Below are positions 1-8,858 of a DNA stretch of 64,000 nucleotides, piece after piece. Each line of letters opens with the position of its first letter. Positions within the stretch are counted from its first letter, which is position 1. This DNA is from JBFGCM01 sp041581135. Its GTDB lineage: Bacteria; Actinomycetota; Acidimicrobiia; Spongiisociales; UBA5794. The stretch lies in NCBI GenBank assembly GCA_041581135.1, contig JBFGCM010000002.1, positions 37,216 through 101,215 on the forward strand, written 5' to 3'. Made by a program: the position numbers and the translations under genes. Below the pieces are notes generated by a model. The model was not told where the DNA came from. It searched no databases and saw only the letters and a program-made list of their open reading frames with translations.

Positions 1-1
1 G

Positions 2-1198
2 ATGGGCGCCGATGCCGCGAACGAGGCTCGCATCGAGGCTCTGCTCGAGGATCTCGACGGAGTCCGCACGGTGGTGTTCGACGACGTGACCGCCGGCGGA
101 CCGACCACCACTCAGGCACCCAGCTCGGTAACCTCGACACAAGCGCCACCTCCCACCACCGAGCCACCACCGCAAACGACCACCACTGAGGCGCCGCCGG
201 CATCCACCACCACCACCACGGCGGCGCCTCAGGTGGCTTTCGTGGAGGCCACCCTGCAGAACGGACTGTTCACGTTGCGCGGCGTGGTTCCCGACGAAGA
301 GACCGCCACCGCGCTCGTCACCGCCGCCAACGTGGCCTACGCCCCGTTCGTGACGAACGAGCTGGCGATCGATCCCAACGTGCAACCCAACCCGCTCCTG
401 GCCGCCGCACCCGTCGGAATCGGGCTGATCCCGATGATCACCGAAGGCACCGTCCGCGTGGAGAGCGACGGTGTCGAGCTGTCCGGCGTCTCGCCGCAGG
501 CCGAGTACTCGGCTGCGTTCGAGCAGACGATCGCCGCCGTCTTCGGCACCGCCAACGTCACCAGCGACATCGCGGTGACCAACCTGGCGCCGCCGCTGTT
601 CGACGCCACCCGTACGGCAGGTCGCCTGGTGCTGTCCGGCAACATTCCGTCGGAGCGGTTCCGGGAGATCGTGGTCGGCGGCGCCGTCGCCGCATACGGA
701 GCGGAGAACGTGGAAGACCAGATGGTGGTCCAGGACGGACTCTACGAGTCGTTCTGGATGTACACGATGCCAGGCGTGTTCCAACTGTTCGCTCCGTTCC
801 CCGACTACAACATCCACGTCGAGAACGCCATCACGACCGGGGCGATGCAGAACGGCGCCAACTTCGCCTATGGCAGCGCTGAGCTGAGCGAGCAGACCCA
901 AGCGGTGCTGACCGTCGCCGTCGCGCTGCTGTCTCGGGACCGCTCTCTCGGACTACGCGTCGAGGGCCACACCGATTCGGATGGTTCGTCGAGCTTCAAC
1001 CAGGGTCTCAGCGAACGGCGCGCCGGCAACGCGGCCGCGTTCGTCATCGCCGCCGGTATCGATCCGTCCCGGGTGCTCGCGGTCGGGTTCGGCGAGGAAC
1101 AGCCGATCGCCACCAACGCCACGGCGGAGGGACGAGCGCAGAACCGGCGGGTCGAGTTCTTCTTCGGTCCCGTTCAGCTGATCGTCGCCGACCAGTAG
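2..1198 (+). CDS. OmpA-family envelope protein with BON-like segments (5' end probably outside window)
   Basis: This is probably a cell-envelope protein that binds peptidoglycan through a C-terminal OmpA domain. The 398 visible residues begin with a short stretch resembling the end of a BON domain. A Thr/Pro-rich linker follows (about residues 35-75), then BON-like segments (about 78-250) and the OmpA domain (about 285-395), which carries EGHTDSDG, LSERRA and NRRVEFF. The layout recalls mycobacterial ArfA/OmpATb. An ATG sits at the first possible codon, but no signal peptide or membrane anchor follows it, so I read the gene as truncated by the window edge. The OmpA assignment is firm; the BON assignment is tentative. 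Confidence 0.85.
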   Translation: MGADAANEARIEALLEDLDGVRTVVFDDVTAGGPTTTQAPSSVTSTQAPPPTTEPPPQTTTTEAPPASTTTTTAAPQVAFVEATLQNGLFTLRGVVPDEETATALVTAANVAYAPFVTNELAIDPNVQPNPLLAAAPVGIGLIPMITEGTVRVESDGVELSGVSPQAEYSAAFEQTIAAVFGTANVTSDIAVTNLAPPLFDATRTAGRLVLSGNIPSERFREIVVGGAVAAYGAENVEDQMVVQDGLYESFWMYTMPGVFQLFAPFPDYNIHVENAITTGAMQNGANFAYGSAELSEQTQAVLTVAVALLSRDRSLGLRVEGHTDSDGSSSFNQGLSERRAGNAAAFVIAAGIDPSRVLAVGFGEEQPIATNATAEGRAQNRRVEFFFGPVQLIVADQ

Positions 1199-1231
1199 CC
1201 GCTCTCACCGGAACGGCGGCGGCGTTTCTGT

Positions 1232-1237
1232 CACAAT
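1232..1237 (+). promoter_or_regulatory. candidate leaderless -10 box for the gene at 1244
   Basis: CACAAT ends 6 nt before the ATG at 1244 and no Shine-Dalgarno sequence lies between. This matches the spacing of the TANNNT boxes before several other genes in the window. The hexamer deviates from TANNNT at its first position. Confidence 0.4.
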
Positions 1238-1243
1238 CCGGCA

Positions 1244-2185
1244 ATGCGATACGTCGACGCCGCCACGCTGCAACGCACCCTCGACTTCGCCTCCCTCATG
1301 GATGCATTGCGCGAGGCCCATCGCGGTCAGGTGCCTCTGCTGGACCGAGCTCTTCTCGAACATGACAACCCGGCGGGGACCCGCGAGAGCTTCCTGATTC
1401 TGCCCGCGTGGTTGCCCGGCGAGGCATTCGGCATCAAGGTGGTCACCGTGCTGCCGCAGAACCCCACGGAATCGCACGGGTTGCCGGCGGTACAAGCGGT
1501 GTACCAGCTCTTCGACGGGGCCACCGGAGAGCCCACCGTGACCATCGACGGGACGGCCATGACCTACTGGAAGACCGCCGCCGACTCCGGCTTGGCGGCG
1601 CGATACCTCGCCCGCAGCGACGCGACCAGGTTGCTGATGGTCGGTGCCGGTGCCCTGGCCCCCTACTTGGTGCGCGCCCACCTCACCGCCCGGCCCTCGT
1701 TGAGTGAGGTAGCGGTGTGGAACCGGACGCCGGACAAGGCGGCACTCCTGGCCTCCACGCTGCGCGAGTCCGGCATCGACACCGAGGCCACCGAGGATCT
1801 TGCGGCCGCGGTGCGCTCCGCCGATGTCATCTCGTGCGCGACCGCCACCGGGACGCCCCTCGTGCACGGGGACTGGCTCCAGCCGGGCACCCACCTGGAT
1901 CTGGTCGGGGGGTTCACTCCTGCGATGCGAGAGAGCGACGACGAGGCAGTGCGACGCGCCCGGGTGTTCTTCGACTCGGAGTGGTATGCCTCCGATCCAG
2001 GCGACATCTCGGCGCCGATGGAGTCCGGCATCCTGGCCCGGGAGGACATCCACGACCTGTTCGAGCTGTGCCGCGACGAGCATCCCGGCCGCACCTCCGC
2101 CGACGAGATCACCTTGTACAAGAACGGCGGCGGGGCCCACCTCGATCTGTTCACCGGCATGCACATCTTGCGACAAGTGGCTTGA
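1244..2185 (+). CDS. ornithine cyclodeaminase / mu-crystallin family protein
   Basis: This is an NAD(P)-binding enzyme of the ornithine cyclodeaminase/mu-crystallin/alanine dehydrogenase family. At 313 residues it has the usual family length. The substrate-binding half contains GIKVVTVLPQN near residue 63. The Rossmann dinucleotide loop is LLMVGAGALAPYL (about 129-141), and the family signature GGFTPAMRE is near residue 221. The family includes ornithine cyclodeaminases, ketimine reductases and amino-acid dehydrogenases, and the sequence alone does not fix the substrate. It stands alone, 45 nt after the OmpA gene and 29 nt before a DinB gene. Confidence 0.85.
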   Translation: MRYVDAATLQRTLDFASLMDALREAHRGQVPLLDRALLEHDNPAGTRESFLILPAWLPGEAFGIKVVTVLPQNPTESHGLPAVQAVYQLFDGATGEPTVTIDGTAMTYWKTAADSGLAARYLARSDATRLLMVGAGALAPYLVRAHLTARPSLSEVAVWNRTPDKAALLASTLRESGIDTEATEDLAAAVRSADVISCATATGTPLVHGDWLQPGTHLDLVGGFTPAMRESDDEAVRRARVFFDSEWYASDPGDISAPMESGILAREDIHDLFELCRDEHPGRTSADEITLYKNGGGAHLDLFTGMHILRQVA

Positions 2186-2202
2186 GGGATCTTCGGCAGA
2201 GA

Positions 2203-2208
2203 TAGGCT
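2203..2208 (+). promoter_or_regulatory. leaderless -10 box (TAGGCT)
   Basis: TAGGCT ends 6 nt before the ATG at 2215 with no ribosome-binding site between them. This is the expected geometry of a leaderless actinobacterial transcript. A weak -35 candidate, TTGAGG, lies at 2182-2187. Confidence 0.5.
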
Positions 2209-2214
2209 GGTTTC

Positions 2215-2751
2215 ATGTCCGGCGACCGATTGGTGCAACCGCTTCCCGGCTACCAGCGACGGCTGGGGCGGGCGTTGTGGATGATGCAAGACACCCGCAG
2301 CCGCACCTTGGAGAGCCTCGCCGGGCTGTCGTCCGCTGTCATCGACGACGTGCCTCCCGGCGGGGACAACTCGATCGGCTCGCTGCTGTACCACATGGCT
2401 GCCATCGAGCTCGACTGGCTGTTCGTCGACATCCTGGAGAAGGAGTTTCCCCGCTGGGCACATGAGGTGTTCCCCGACGACGTGCGCACCGACGACGGTG
2501 CGCTCGCCGTAATCGTCGGCGTGAGCCTCGAAGAACACCTCCATCGGCTCGCCCAGGTGCGTGAGCAGTTCCTGGAGGGGGTGCGCGACCTCAGCGACGA
2601 CGAGTACCAACGGTCCCGGGTGGTCGACGGTCGGCCGGTGACTGCGGAGTGGGTGATCCACCACCTCTGCCAGCACGAGGCCGAGCACCGGGGCCAGATC
2701 CAGACCATCCGCAGTGCGCTGGAAGCCACCAGAAGCACTCCCGGCGGCTGA
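2215..2751 (+). CDS. DinB-family putative metalloenzyme
   Basis: This 178-residue protein of the DinB/YfiT four-helix-bundle superfamily is probably cytosolic. The likely metal-binding histidines are visible in LLYHMAAIELDW (near residue 60) and HHLCQHEAEHRGQ (near 150-160), the usual DinB pattern. Members include thiol-dependent S-transferases and many proteins of unknown function, and I cannot assign a substrate. The next gene, a YdeI-like protein, starts 2 nt after the stop codon, so the two are likely cotranscribed. Confidence 0.85.
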   Translation: MSGDRLVQPLPGYQRRLGRALWMMQDTRSRTLESLAGLSSAVIDDVPPGGDNSIGSLLYHMAAIELDWLFVDILEKEFPRWAHEVFPDDVRTDDGALAVIVGVSLEEHLHRLAQVREQFLEGVRDLSDDEYQRSRVVDGRPVTAEWVIHHLCQHEAEHRGQIQTIRSALEATRSTPGG

Positions 2752-2753
2752 GG

Positions 2754-2993
2754 ATGGGACGATCGCGGCCCGTCCAGCCCATGCCGGACGATGTGCTGGC
2801 CGCGCTGCGCGACCGTGGCGTGTTGGCGGACTACGACGCCCGTCCGTTCTACCAACGCAACGACTACCTCTCGTGGATCGGCCGCGCCAAGCGGGACGAC
2901 ACGAGACGCAAGCGAATCGCCCAGATGCTCGACGAGTTGGAGCAGGGCGGCCTGTACATGCGCATGGAGCATCCACCTAGCCGCAAGGCGTGA
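2754..2993 (+). CDS. YdeI/OmpD-associated family small protein
   Basis: This 79-residue protein resembles the C-terminal helical segment of the YdeI/OmpD-associated family. The visible match is FYQRNDYLSWIGRAKRDDTR followed by RKRIAQMLDELEQG. The start is the ATG 2 nt after the DinB stop codon; an upstream in-frame extension would run inside the DinB gene and was rejected. The family is poorly understood, so no reaction is proposed. It probably shares the leaderless DinB transcript. Confidence 0.7.
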   Translation: MGRSRPVQPMPDDVLAALRDRGVLADYDARPFYQRNDYLSWIGRAKRDDTRRKRIAQMLDELEQGGLYMRMEHPPSRKA

Positions 2994-3063
2994 CCAGAAT
3001 CCATGCGGATCGAGGCCACACGGCGGTCCGGCATGCCATACGCTTGAGGTGCCGCCCCCACTC

Positions 3064-3681
3064 ATGGAGGTCGAGTTGCCCAATCGTCGTCATCGCTGCC
3101 GGTCGGCCGTGGCGTTGGGCGCGCTGCTCCTGATCGTCACGGCCTGCGGACCCTCGGGGTCGGGCAATCTGGTGACCGAGCACCGCGACGTTGCTCCATT
3201 CACGGCGATCTCGGTGAGTGAGGGCATCGAGGTGGAGCTGGTGGTCGATCCCACCGAGTCCCCCACCGTCGCCGTCACGTTCGACGACAACCTGCTCGAA
3301 CGGGTGGTCACCGAAGTGCGCGGCGGCACGCTGTTCGTCGAGTTCGCCGGCTCCGTCCGGATCATCGGCGGCGGCCGCAATGTCCGGGTCACCGCCCAGA
3401 GTCTCCACGACATCGAGGTGAGTGGCGGCGCCGCGCTCATCGGCACCGGAGCCGCCAACTCCTACCGACTGAGCGCCTCGGGAGGTTCGAGCGTCGACCT
3501 GAGAGCCCTGACTGCGGCCGACGTGGAGATGGACGCCAGCGGCGGGTCCAGCGTCGTGGTGTACGCCTCGGCATCGGCACAGGGCGACGCCTCCGGCGGA
3601 TCCAGCATCACCGTGTACGGCGAACCGCCTCAGGTGAACATCGACACCAGCGGGGGCTCAGGCGTCGACGTCGCCGAGTGA
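3064..3681 (+). CDS. DUF2807 (GIN domain) lipoprotein
   Basis: This is a predicted exported lipoprotein of 205 residues. A basic N-terminus and hydrophobic stretch end in the lipobox LIVTACG (cysteine near residue 24). The rest is the head GIN domain (DUF2807): RDVAPFTAISVSEGIEVEL opens it, and repeated SGGSS / ASGGSS turns form a beta-solenoid-like repeat. The start is the ATG at 3064; the open frame extends upstream but without the signal sequence. Its 3' end overlaps the 3' end of the convergent ABC ATPase gene by 24 nt. Function of the family is unknown. Confidence 0.85.
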   Translation: MEVELPNRRHRCRSAVALGALLLIVTACGPSGSGNLVTEHRDVAPFTAISVSEGIEVELVVDPTESPTVAVTFDDNLLERVVTEVRGGTLFVEFAGSVRIIGGGRNVRVTAQSLHDIEVSGGAALIGTGAANSYRLSASGGSSVDLRALTAADVEMDASGGSSVVVYASASAQGDASGGSSITVYGEPPQVNIDTSGGSGVDVAE

Positions 3682-4407
3682 GCTACTCGAGCCCTTCGAA
3701 GCCAACGCACCGGTGCCTTCGGCGAGCCACTCCGCCAGCTGATCACGAGGTGGGCTCAACAAGACGCCATCCTTGACGAAGAAGGCACGATCGACCCAGT
3801 CCAGCGCCGCAGGATCGTGACTCGCCATCACCACCGCGGTGCCGTTGTGCGCCACCTTCTGGAGGAGGCCCAGCACCCCGGCGCCGGTGCCCGTGTCCAG
3901 TTCTCCGGTGGGCTCGTCTGCGATGAGATACGCGGGGGCATGCACGAGGGCACGGGCGATCGACACCCGCTGCTGCTCGCCACCCGACAGCTCGTCGGGA
4001 CGGTGCTTGGCGCGTCCGTCCAGCTCCACGGCGTTCAACGCGGCATGAACCCGATCACGTGAGCCCTTGCCTCCGGAACCGAGCAGCCGCAGCGCCACCT
4101 CGACGTTCTCCGCAGCGGACAACAACGGCAGCAACGAAGCCGACTGGAACACGAAGCCGAGCTTGGTCCGTCGCACCTTGGCGGCGGCACGCTCGCCGAG
4201 GTGATCGACCCGCTCGCCATCGATCCACACCTCTCCGCTGTCGGGTTCCATCAACAACCCGAGCATGTGGAGCATCGACGTCTTCCCCGACCCGGACTGG
4301 CCGAACAGCGCCACGTACTCCCCCGGCTGGACGCGCATGCTCACGTCGAGGGCACCAACCGCACCGTGCGGATAGCGCTTGGTGACGGATCGCAGCTCGG
4401 CGCTCAT
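3658..4407 (-). CDS. ABC transporter ATP-binding protein (LolD/MacB type)
   Basis: ATPase subunit of a MacB/LolD-like ABC system, 249 residues. It has Walker A GQSGSGKTS (near 35-43), signature LSGGEQQRVSIARAL, Walker B YLIADEPTGELD and the switch histidine in VMASHDP. It is the last gene of a three-gene minus-strand operon: permease at 5249-8782, a second ATPase at 4404-5249, then this one, overlapping the previous stop by 4 nt (ATGA). Two different ATPases with a single very large permease suggest a heterodimeric motor. The transported substrate is unknown. Confidence 0.9.
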   Translation of the reverse strand: MSAELRSVTKRYPHGAVGALDVSMRVQPGEYVALFGQSGSGKTSMLHMLGLLMEPDSGEVWIDGERVDHLGERAAAKVRRTKLGFVFQSASLLPLLSAAENVEVALRLLGSGGKGSRDRVHAALNAVELDGRAKHRPDELSGGEQQRVSIARALVHAPAYLIADEPTGELDTGTGAGVLGLLQKVAHNGTAVVMASHDPAALDWVDRAFFVKDGVLLSPPRDQLAEWLAEGTGALASKGSSSSLGDVDA

Positions 4408-5249
4408 GGGGCCTCCCCATCGTGCTCGCTGCCACGGAGAAGAATCCCGTCTTCGGTGAGCTCGGCGTGAGCCCGCTCGTAGATGCCTGCGGCCAGCAGC
4501 ATGTCGCGCGGGATGCGCACCGATCCGGCAGAATCCACGGCGAGCAACTCGCGCGTCATGCCGCGCTGGGTCTCGGTGAGCACCCGCCCGTCGGCGAGCC
4601 TGACCACCCGATCACTCCGGTTGGCGAGGGCAACCTCGTGAGTCACCACGAGCACGCTCAGCCCGCCGTCATGACAGAGCCGTCGCAGCAGTTCGTAGAT
4701 CTCCAACGAGGTCTCGGTGTCCAGCTCCCCGGTCGGCTCATCGGCCAGCAGCAACCTGGGCGCCATCGCGAGGGCGACACACAACGCCAGGCGCTGCTGC
4801 TCGCCCCCGGAGAGATCGTGCACGGTGGCGAACGCATGGTTCCGCATGCCGGTGGCTTCGAGCAGCGCCAGCGCACGTTGGCGGCGTTTGCGCCTACCCA
4901 CCCCAGCGAGCAGCATCGGCAGCTCGACGTTGGCGATCGCCTTCAGATACGGAAGCAGGTTCCGGGTGAAGTCCTGCCAGAGGAACCCCACCGAGCCGCG
5001 GTAGTGCCGGGTGAGACCCGCCTGGGTCATCTCGGTGAGATCGGCACCGGACACCATGACCTGCCCCGCAGACGGCAGCTCCAAGCCGGCGAGGATCTTG
5101 AGCAACGTCGACTTGCCGGCACCGGACTTGCCCACCACCGACACGAACTCGCCCACTTCCATGGTGAAGTCGAGTCCCTGCAGGGCGACCACCTCCAGCG
5201 CCCCCTGCTTGTGGATCTTGATGAGGTTGCTGCACTCGATGATCGGCAT
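4404..5249 (-). CDS. ABC transporter ATP-binding protein with C-terminal AbrB-like segment
   Basis: Second ATPase of the FtsX/MacB-type operon, 281 residues. Walker A is GKSGAGKST, the signature LSGGEQQRLALCVALA, and Walker B LLLADEPTGELD. After the ATPase core, residues about 240-272 read VDSAGSVRIPRDMLLAAGI and then a short Glu-rich strand. This resembles a swapped-hairpin AbrB/SpoVT module, which is seen as an appendage on some actinobacterial ABC ATPases. Its ATG overlaps the permease stop by one base (TGATG). The extra module may regulate assembly or dimerisation, which is inference. Confidence 0.88.
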   Translation of the reverse strand: MPIIECSNLIKIHKQGALEVVALQGLDFTMEVGEFVSVVGKSGAGKSTLLKILAGLELPSAGQVMVSGADLTEMTQAGLTRHYRGSVGFLWQDFTRNLLPYLKAIANVELPMLLAGVGRRKRRQRALALLEATGMRNHAFATVHDLSGGEQQRLALCVALAMAPRLLLADEPTGELDTETSLEIYELLRRLCHDGGLSVLVVTHEVALANRSDRVVRLADGRVLTETQRGMTRELLAVDSAGSVRIPRDMLLAAGIYERAHAELTEDGILLRGSEHDGEAP

Positions 5250-8200
5250 CAGCGCTCCACCTCCCTCAGGACCTCACTCATCCTGGTAGCGGACACCCGG
5301 CGCGTGGCCCACACCACCGAGGCGATGAGGAGCGCGCCGACCACGGCCACGTATCCCGCCAGCATGGCGGGCTCGATCTCGAGCAAGACCTTCGGGATGA
5401 TCTCGTCCGCAGTCTCACCGAGCTGGAGGAAGGGGATCATCAGCCACATCAATCCGATGCCGGCCGAGACCCCGACGATCGCTCCCAAGCCGAGGACGGC
5501 GAGCTGCTCGACCGCGAACGTGGAGGCCACTCCGCTACGACCAAAGCCGAGGGCACGCAACACGCCCATCTCGCGGGCGCGCCTCGCCACTGCGAGCAGC
5601 ACGTAACCGGTGACGCCGGCCAGTGCCAGGATGACGCCGGTGAGCGCACCGACGAAGAGGATCGCCACGAGGCCGACCTGCACCGGACGGCTGGAGAAGT
5701 CGGCGGCGACACTCCGCACGGTGACCGTCTGTTCGATCTCGTCCCCGTAGGTGGCGGCGAGCTGCCGGGCCACGGCATCAGAATCGGTGGCATTCGCCCA
5801 TATCTCGTCGGGCAGCAGGGGTCGCGCCGGTGTGGTGGCGAAGCTCCACGTCGGGGTGGTGTTGACCCAGTGGTTGAAGGCGTCGAGGTCGATCACCATC
5901 GCCCCCTGGGTGGAGCGGCTGACCATCGTCGGCACGAGGTCGACAAGACCCGCCATCACCCCGGGGATGCTCAGCGTGTCCACCCCGAACGCGGCTTCGC
6001 TGCCGACAGAGAGTCCGGCGATGGCGGCCGCTTCGCGATCGAGCAGCACCCGGATGGGTTCGGGAGCTTTGGCGAGGTGCGGCACGGACGCCAGTCGAGT
6101 GCGGGTGGGAAGCACCCACATGTCCACCTCCCCGGCACCGACCAGCGGCGAGGTGGCGAGCTCCTGGGCACTGGGAGGTGTCGCCCCGGGGGGCAGCTCG
6201 GAGTAGTACTCCTCGACGGCGAAGTCCGCATCGGGCGCCCGGTCGCCCGATCTGATCTCCAGCCCGGCAGTGGCCGTGAGCTCGGCGGCGATCTCACTAC
6301 CGAGGTTCGCCTCGCCGCCGGCCGTCTCGGCCCTCCAGTCTTGGACGAGCACTCGGGACTGGCGCAAGGTGGTGGTACCCGCCGGCTGGTCGAGCTCCAG
6401 CCACATGGCCACCATCGTCACCGGTGCGGGGATCTCTCCGTCGGGCCGGTCCACCACCGACGACGTGGTGGTCAAGGGTATCCGCACGGTCCGCCACTCG
6501 GTGTCGGTGAAGCTCTGATCGGCGGCCAGCGTCCACGGGAGGCCGTTGGCGTCGAACACCCTGATCAGCAGCCGCAGCGAAGTGTCAGGGGCGTTGTCAC
6601 CAAGCGTCTCCTGCTCCGCCCAGGGACGGGGTACGACGATGCCATCGACGGCGATGGCCGAGGTGGCGGCGAGCTCGACACCCACATCGGGAGGGGCGCC
6701 GTCGGGACGCAGGTTGCCCAACAGCTCCGCTGCGGTGTCGGCACCGAAGTCGCCCCGCCACTTCACCACCTGCGCGAAGTCGTCGGGCCGAACGGCCAGG
6801 AGCTCGGCGCGGCGGGACGACAGACGAGGGGCACCGGTGGAGCGGAACACCGCCGCGGTGTCGATGGTCTCGGGTGCATCGACGAAGCCGATGCCAGGGG
6901 CCACCATCCGGACGTCGGCACCGGCCGCATACTCGGCCCGGTCCTGGAACGATGCCTCCAAGGTGAACGCGTAGGTGAGGGCAAACGCACCGAACCCCGT
7001 CGTCAGCCACACCAACAGGGCCAGCCTGCCGTACGGAATGGGGTTGCGGCCCAGGTGCCAACCCGGAAGCGACATCGCCAGGCCGGGCAGCTTGGTCATC
7101 AGCCAACCGACGAAGCGCAGCAGGAAGGGCAGGACGCGGAGCAGCAGCAGTGCCCCCGCCAGCAGGAAGAGCGCCGGCGCCACGATCGCCAACGTGTTGA
7201 GACGGGCCTCTCCGTCTTCGATCACGATGAACCCGGCCTGGGCGAGTTGCACCAAGAGCACCGCGGCCAGGATCACCAGGAACACGTCGATGTAGTAGCG
7301 CTGCCATACCGACACCCGAGTGGGCCGTGCCGCCAGACTCCGCAACTCCAGCACCGAGCGCCGGGCGAAGGGGAGCACGGCCAGGCCCATCGTGACGAAG
7401 GTCAACACGGCGCCGGCGACGATGAACGGGGCCAGCGACTGGGTCTGGGCGACCTCGAGCGGCTCCCCGCCGGTCAAGTCGGACAACGGTGGCACTCGGC
7501 CCGTGAGTCCGACGAGGAATCTGGCCACCAGCGGGGCCAGAAAGGCCGCCAGCACGGCGATGAGCGCCGACTGGGCGAGGTGGATGCCCACGGTCTGCCA
7601 GGAGCTGGCGCCGCGGGTACGGAGGAGTGCCATCTCCGGTGCCTCGCGTTCGAGGGTCAAGGCGGCCGTATAGATGAGGAAGTACAGCGCCCCGCCGACG
7701 ATGAGCGTGAGCATGGCGAGGATCGGTCCGGCGAACACCGCGGACCTGGTGTCGAACCGGTCCAAGAGGAGCGGCAGGTTCGTGTCGGTAGCGATACCCA
7801 GATCCCTGGCGACATCCGCCGAGTAGTTGTTGATGGCACTGCGGACCGGGTCGATGCCCTCCAGGTCCAGACTGTCGCGGTCGAATGCCATGAACCAGCG
7901 CTGGGTCGCATCAACTCCGCTGAATCCCTTGGTCTCCCGCAGCCAGGGGTCGGTATCGGCGACCCGGCTGCGCAATCCGGACCACACGTCGAACGTCTCC
8001 TGCGGGACGTAGATCAGGCCATTCGGCGCGGTCACGCCCCAGAACACCGACCCTGGGTCTGTGGCCCGTGCCACCGCAGCCACCTCGATGACCTCGAACT
8101 GATCCGGCCCACCGGCGAAGGGCCGAATGATGGAGGTGTCGCCCGGCGCCAACCCGGTGAGGCGAGCGAGGTCTTCGCCGATGGCGATGCGGAGCCGGCC

Positions 8201-8782
8201 GCTCCCGGCCAGGTCCGCATCAGTGCCGGGCCACTCGCCGGCGATGACCTCCAACCGGTCAACAATGTCGGGGGCGCTGACGATACGGCTCTGGGTGGCC
8301 TCCTGCGGGGGGGTGGGCCAGGGAGCTGTCGGTAGCTCGAGCTCGTCGAGAGTGCCCGTCGCTTGCGCTTCGGTCACCAATCGCTCCACCTCGGCCTGCC
8401 ACTCGAACGCCAGCGCTTCCCAATCGACGGCGCCACCGGTGGGGATGAACAGGAACTCTCGACTCGACGTGCGCTCCTCAGCCGGCGCGTACCAGGGTCG
8501 TAGTCGCTCCTCGGCGGTGACGACCGAGGCGCGGGCAGCCGCCGCTTGATCGGCCTCATAGGCCGTGGTGGTGAGTCGAGAGGCCACGTCGACATCGGCG
8601 GCCGGTGCGTTGCGGACGGTGAACAGCAGGTCGATGGCAGCCACCGAGGCGTCGTAGAGCGGCACGATGACGAGCAGGGCGGTCACCAGGGTCGCGCCGA
8701 GGAACGATCCGAGCAGGATGCCACGCTTCGCCCACAGGCGTCGCACCACGAGCCCGAGGTAGGTCGTGAGCCTCAGTAACAC
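5249..8782 (-). CDS. large FtsX-family ABC transporter permease
   Basis: This 1177-residue membrane protein is the permease of the operon. It has an N-terminal TM helix (about 15-40), a large extracytoplasmic domain (about 45-345), and a first FtsX-type TM cluster (about 350-470) containing EREAPEMALLRTRGAS. More TM helices follow (about 500-600), then a second large external domain (about 630-1045). The C-terminal FtsX cluster (about 1050-1165) contains RAREMGVLRALGFGRS. This duplicated layout fits MacB/LolCE-like type VII systems acting on lipoproteins or envelope substrates rather than small-molecule import. The start is a GTG at 8782. The protein is long for the family because of the external domains. 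Confidence 0.88.
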   Translation of the reverse strand: MLLRLTTYLGLVVRRLWAKRGILLGSFLGATLVTALLVIVPLYDASVAAIDLLFTVRNAPAADVDVASRLTTTAYEADQAAAARASVVTAEERLRPWYAPAEERTSSREFLFIPTGGAVDWEALAFEWQAEVERLVTEAQATGTLDELELPTAPWPTPPQEATQSRIVSAPDIVDRLEVIAGEWPGTDADLAGSGRLRIAIGEDLARLTGLAPGDTSIIRPFAGGPDQFEVIEVAAVARATDPGSVFWGVTAPNGLIYVPQETFDVWSGLRSRVADTDPWLRETKGFSGVDATQRWFMAFDRDSLDLEGIDPVRSAINNYSADVARDLGIATDTNLPLLLDRFDTRSAVFAGPILAMLTLIVGGALYFLIYTAALTLEREAPEMALLRTRGASSWQTVGIHLAQSALIAVLAAFLAPLVARFLVGLTGRVPPLSDLTGGEPLEVAQTQSLAPFIVAGAVLTFVTMGLAVLPFARRSVLELRSLAARPTRVSVWQRYYIDVFLVILAAVLLVQLAQAGFIVIEDGEARLNTLAIVAPALFLLAGALLLLRVLPFLLRFVGWLMTKLPGLAMSLPGWHLGRNPIPYGRLALLVWLTTGFGAFALTYAFTLEASFQDRAEYAAGADVRMVAPGIGFVDAPETIDTAAVFRSTGAPRLSSRRAELLAVRPDDFAQVVKWRGDFGADTAAELLGNLRPDGAPPDVGVELAATSAIAVDGIVVPRPWAEQETLGDNAPDTSLRLLIRVFDANGLPWTLAADQSFTDTEWRTVRIPLTTTSSVVDRPDGEIPAPVTMVAMWLELDQPAGTTTLRQSRVLVQDWRAETAGGEANLGSEIAAELTATAGLEIRSGDRAPDADFAVEEYYSELPPGATPPSAQELATSPLVGAGEVDMWVLPTRTRLASVPHLAKAPEPIRVLLDREAAAIAGLSVGSEAAFGVDTLSIPGVMAGLVDLVPTMVSRSTQGAMVIDLDAFNHWVNTTPTWSFATTPARPLLPDEIWANATDSDAVARQLAATYGDEIEQTVTVRSVAADFSSRPVQVGLVAILFVGALTGVILALAGVTGYVLLAVARRAREMGVLRALGFGRSGVASTFAVEQLAVLGLGAIVGVSAGIGLMWLMIPFLQLGETADEIIPKVLLEIEPAMLAGYVAVVGALLIASVVWATRRVSATRMSEVLREVER

Positions 8783-8817
8783 CGTTTGCCTCCGGACCGC
8801 TACTTCAGCGGCCTCAG

Positions 8818-8823
8818 TAGGCT
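8818..8823 (+). promoter_or_regulatory. leaderless -10 box (TAGGCT) upstream of a minigene
   Basis: TAGGCT ends 8 nt before the ATG at 8832, the same geometry as other leaderless starts here. That ATG opens an 8-codon reading frame rather than the downstream protein. Confidence 0.45.
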
Positions 8824-8831
8824 ACCTGGGC

Positions 8832-8858
8832 ATGAGTCCCACCGTCCGGATCGCGTGA
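8832..8858 (+). CDS. putative 8-residue leader peptide coupled to the next gene
   Basis: ATG-AGT-CCC-ACC-GTC-CGG-ATC-GCG-TGA encodes MSPTVRIA. It starts 8 nt after a TAGGCT box, and its stop overlaps the GTG start of the following gene (GTGA at 8855-8858). The arrangement suggests a leaderless minigene that hands ribosomes to the downstream start by translational coupling. It may also be chance, since only 27 nt are involved. Confidence 0.35.
   Translation: MSPTVRIA

Noticed and set aside
100..235. ACC-rich tracts considered as a microsatellite
   Set aside because: They encode a Thr/Pro linker of the kind found after anchors throughout the window.
8786..8854. TTG start for the anchored protein gene
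   Set aside because: It would begin 4 nt from the divergent permease start, upstream of the TAGGCT box, and adds residues without a signal pattern.
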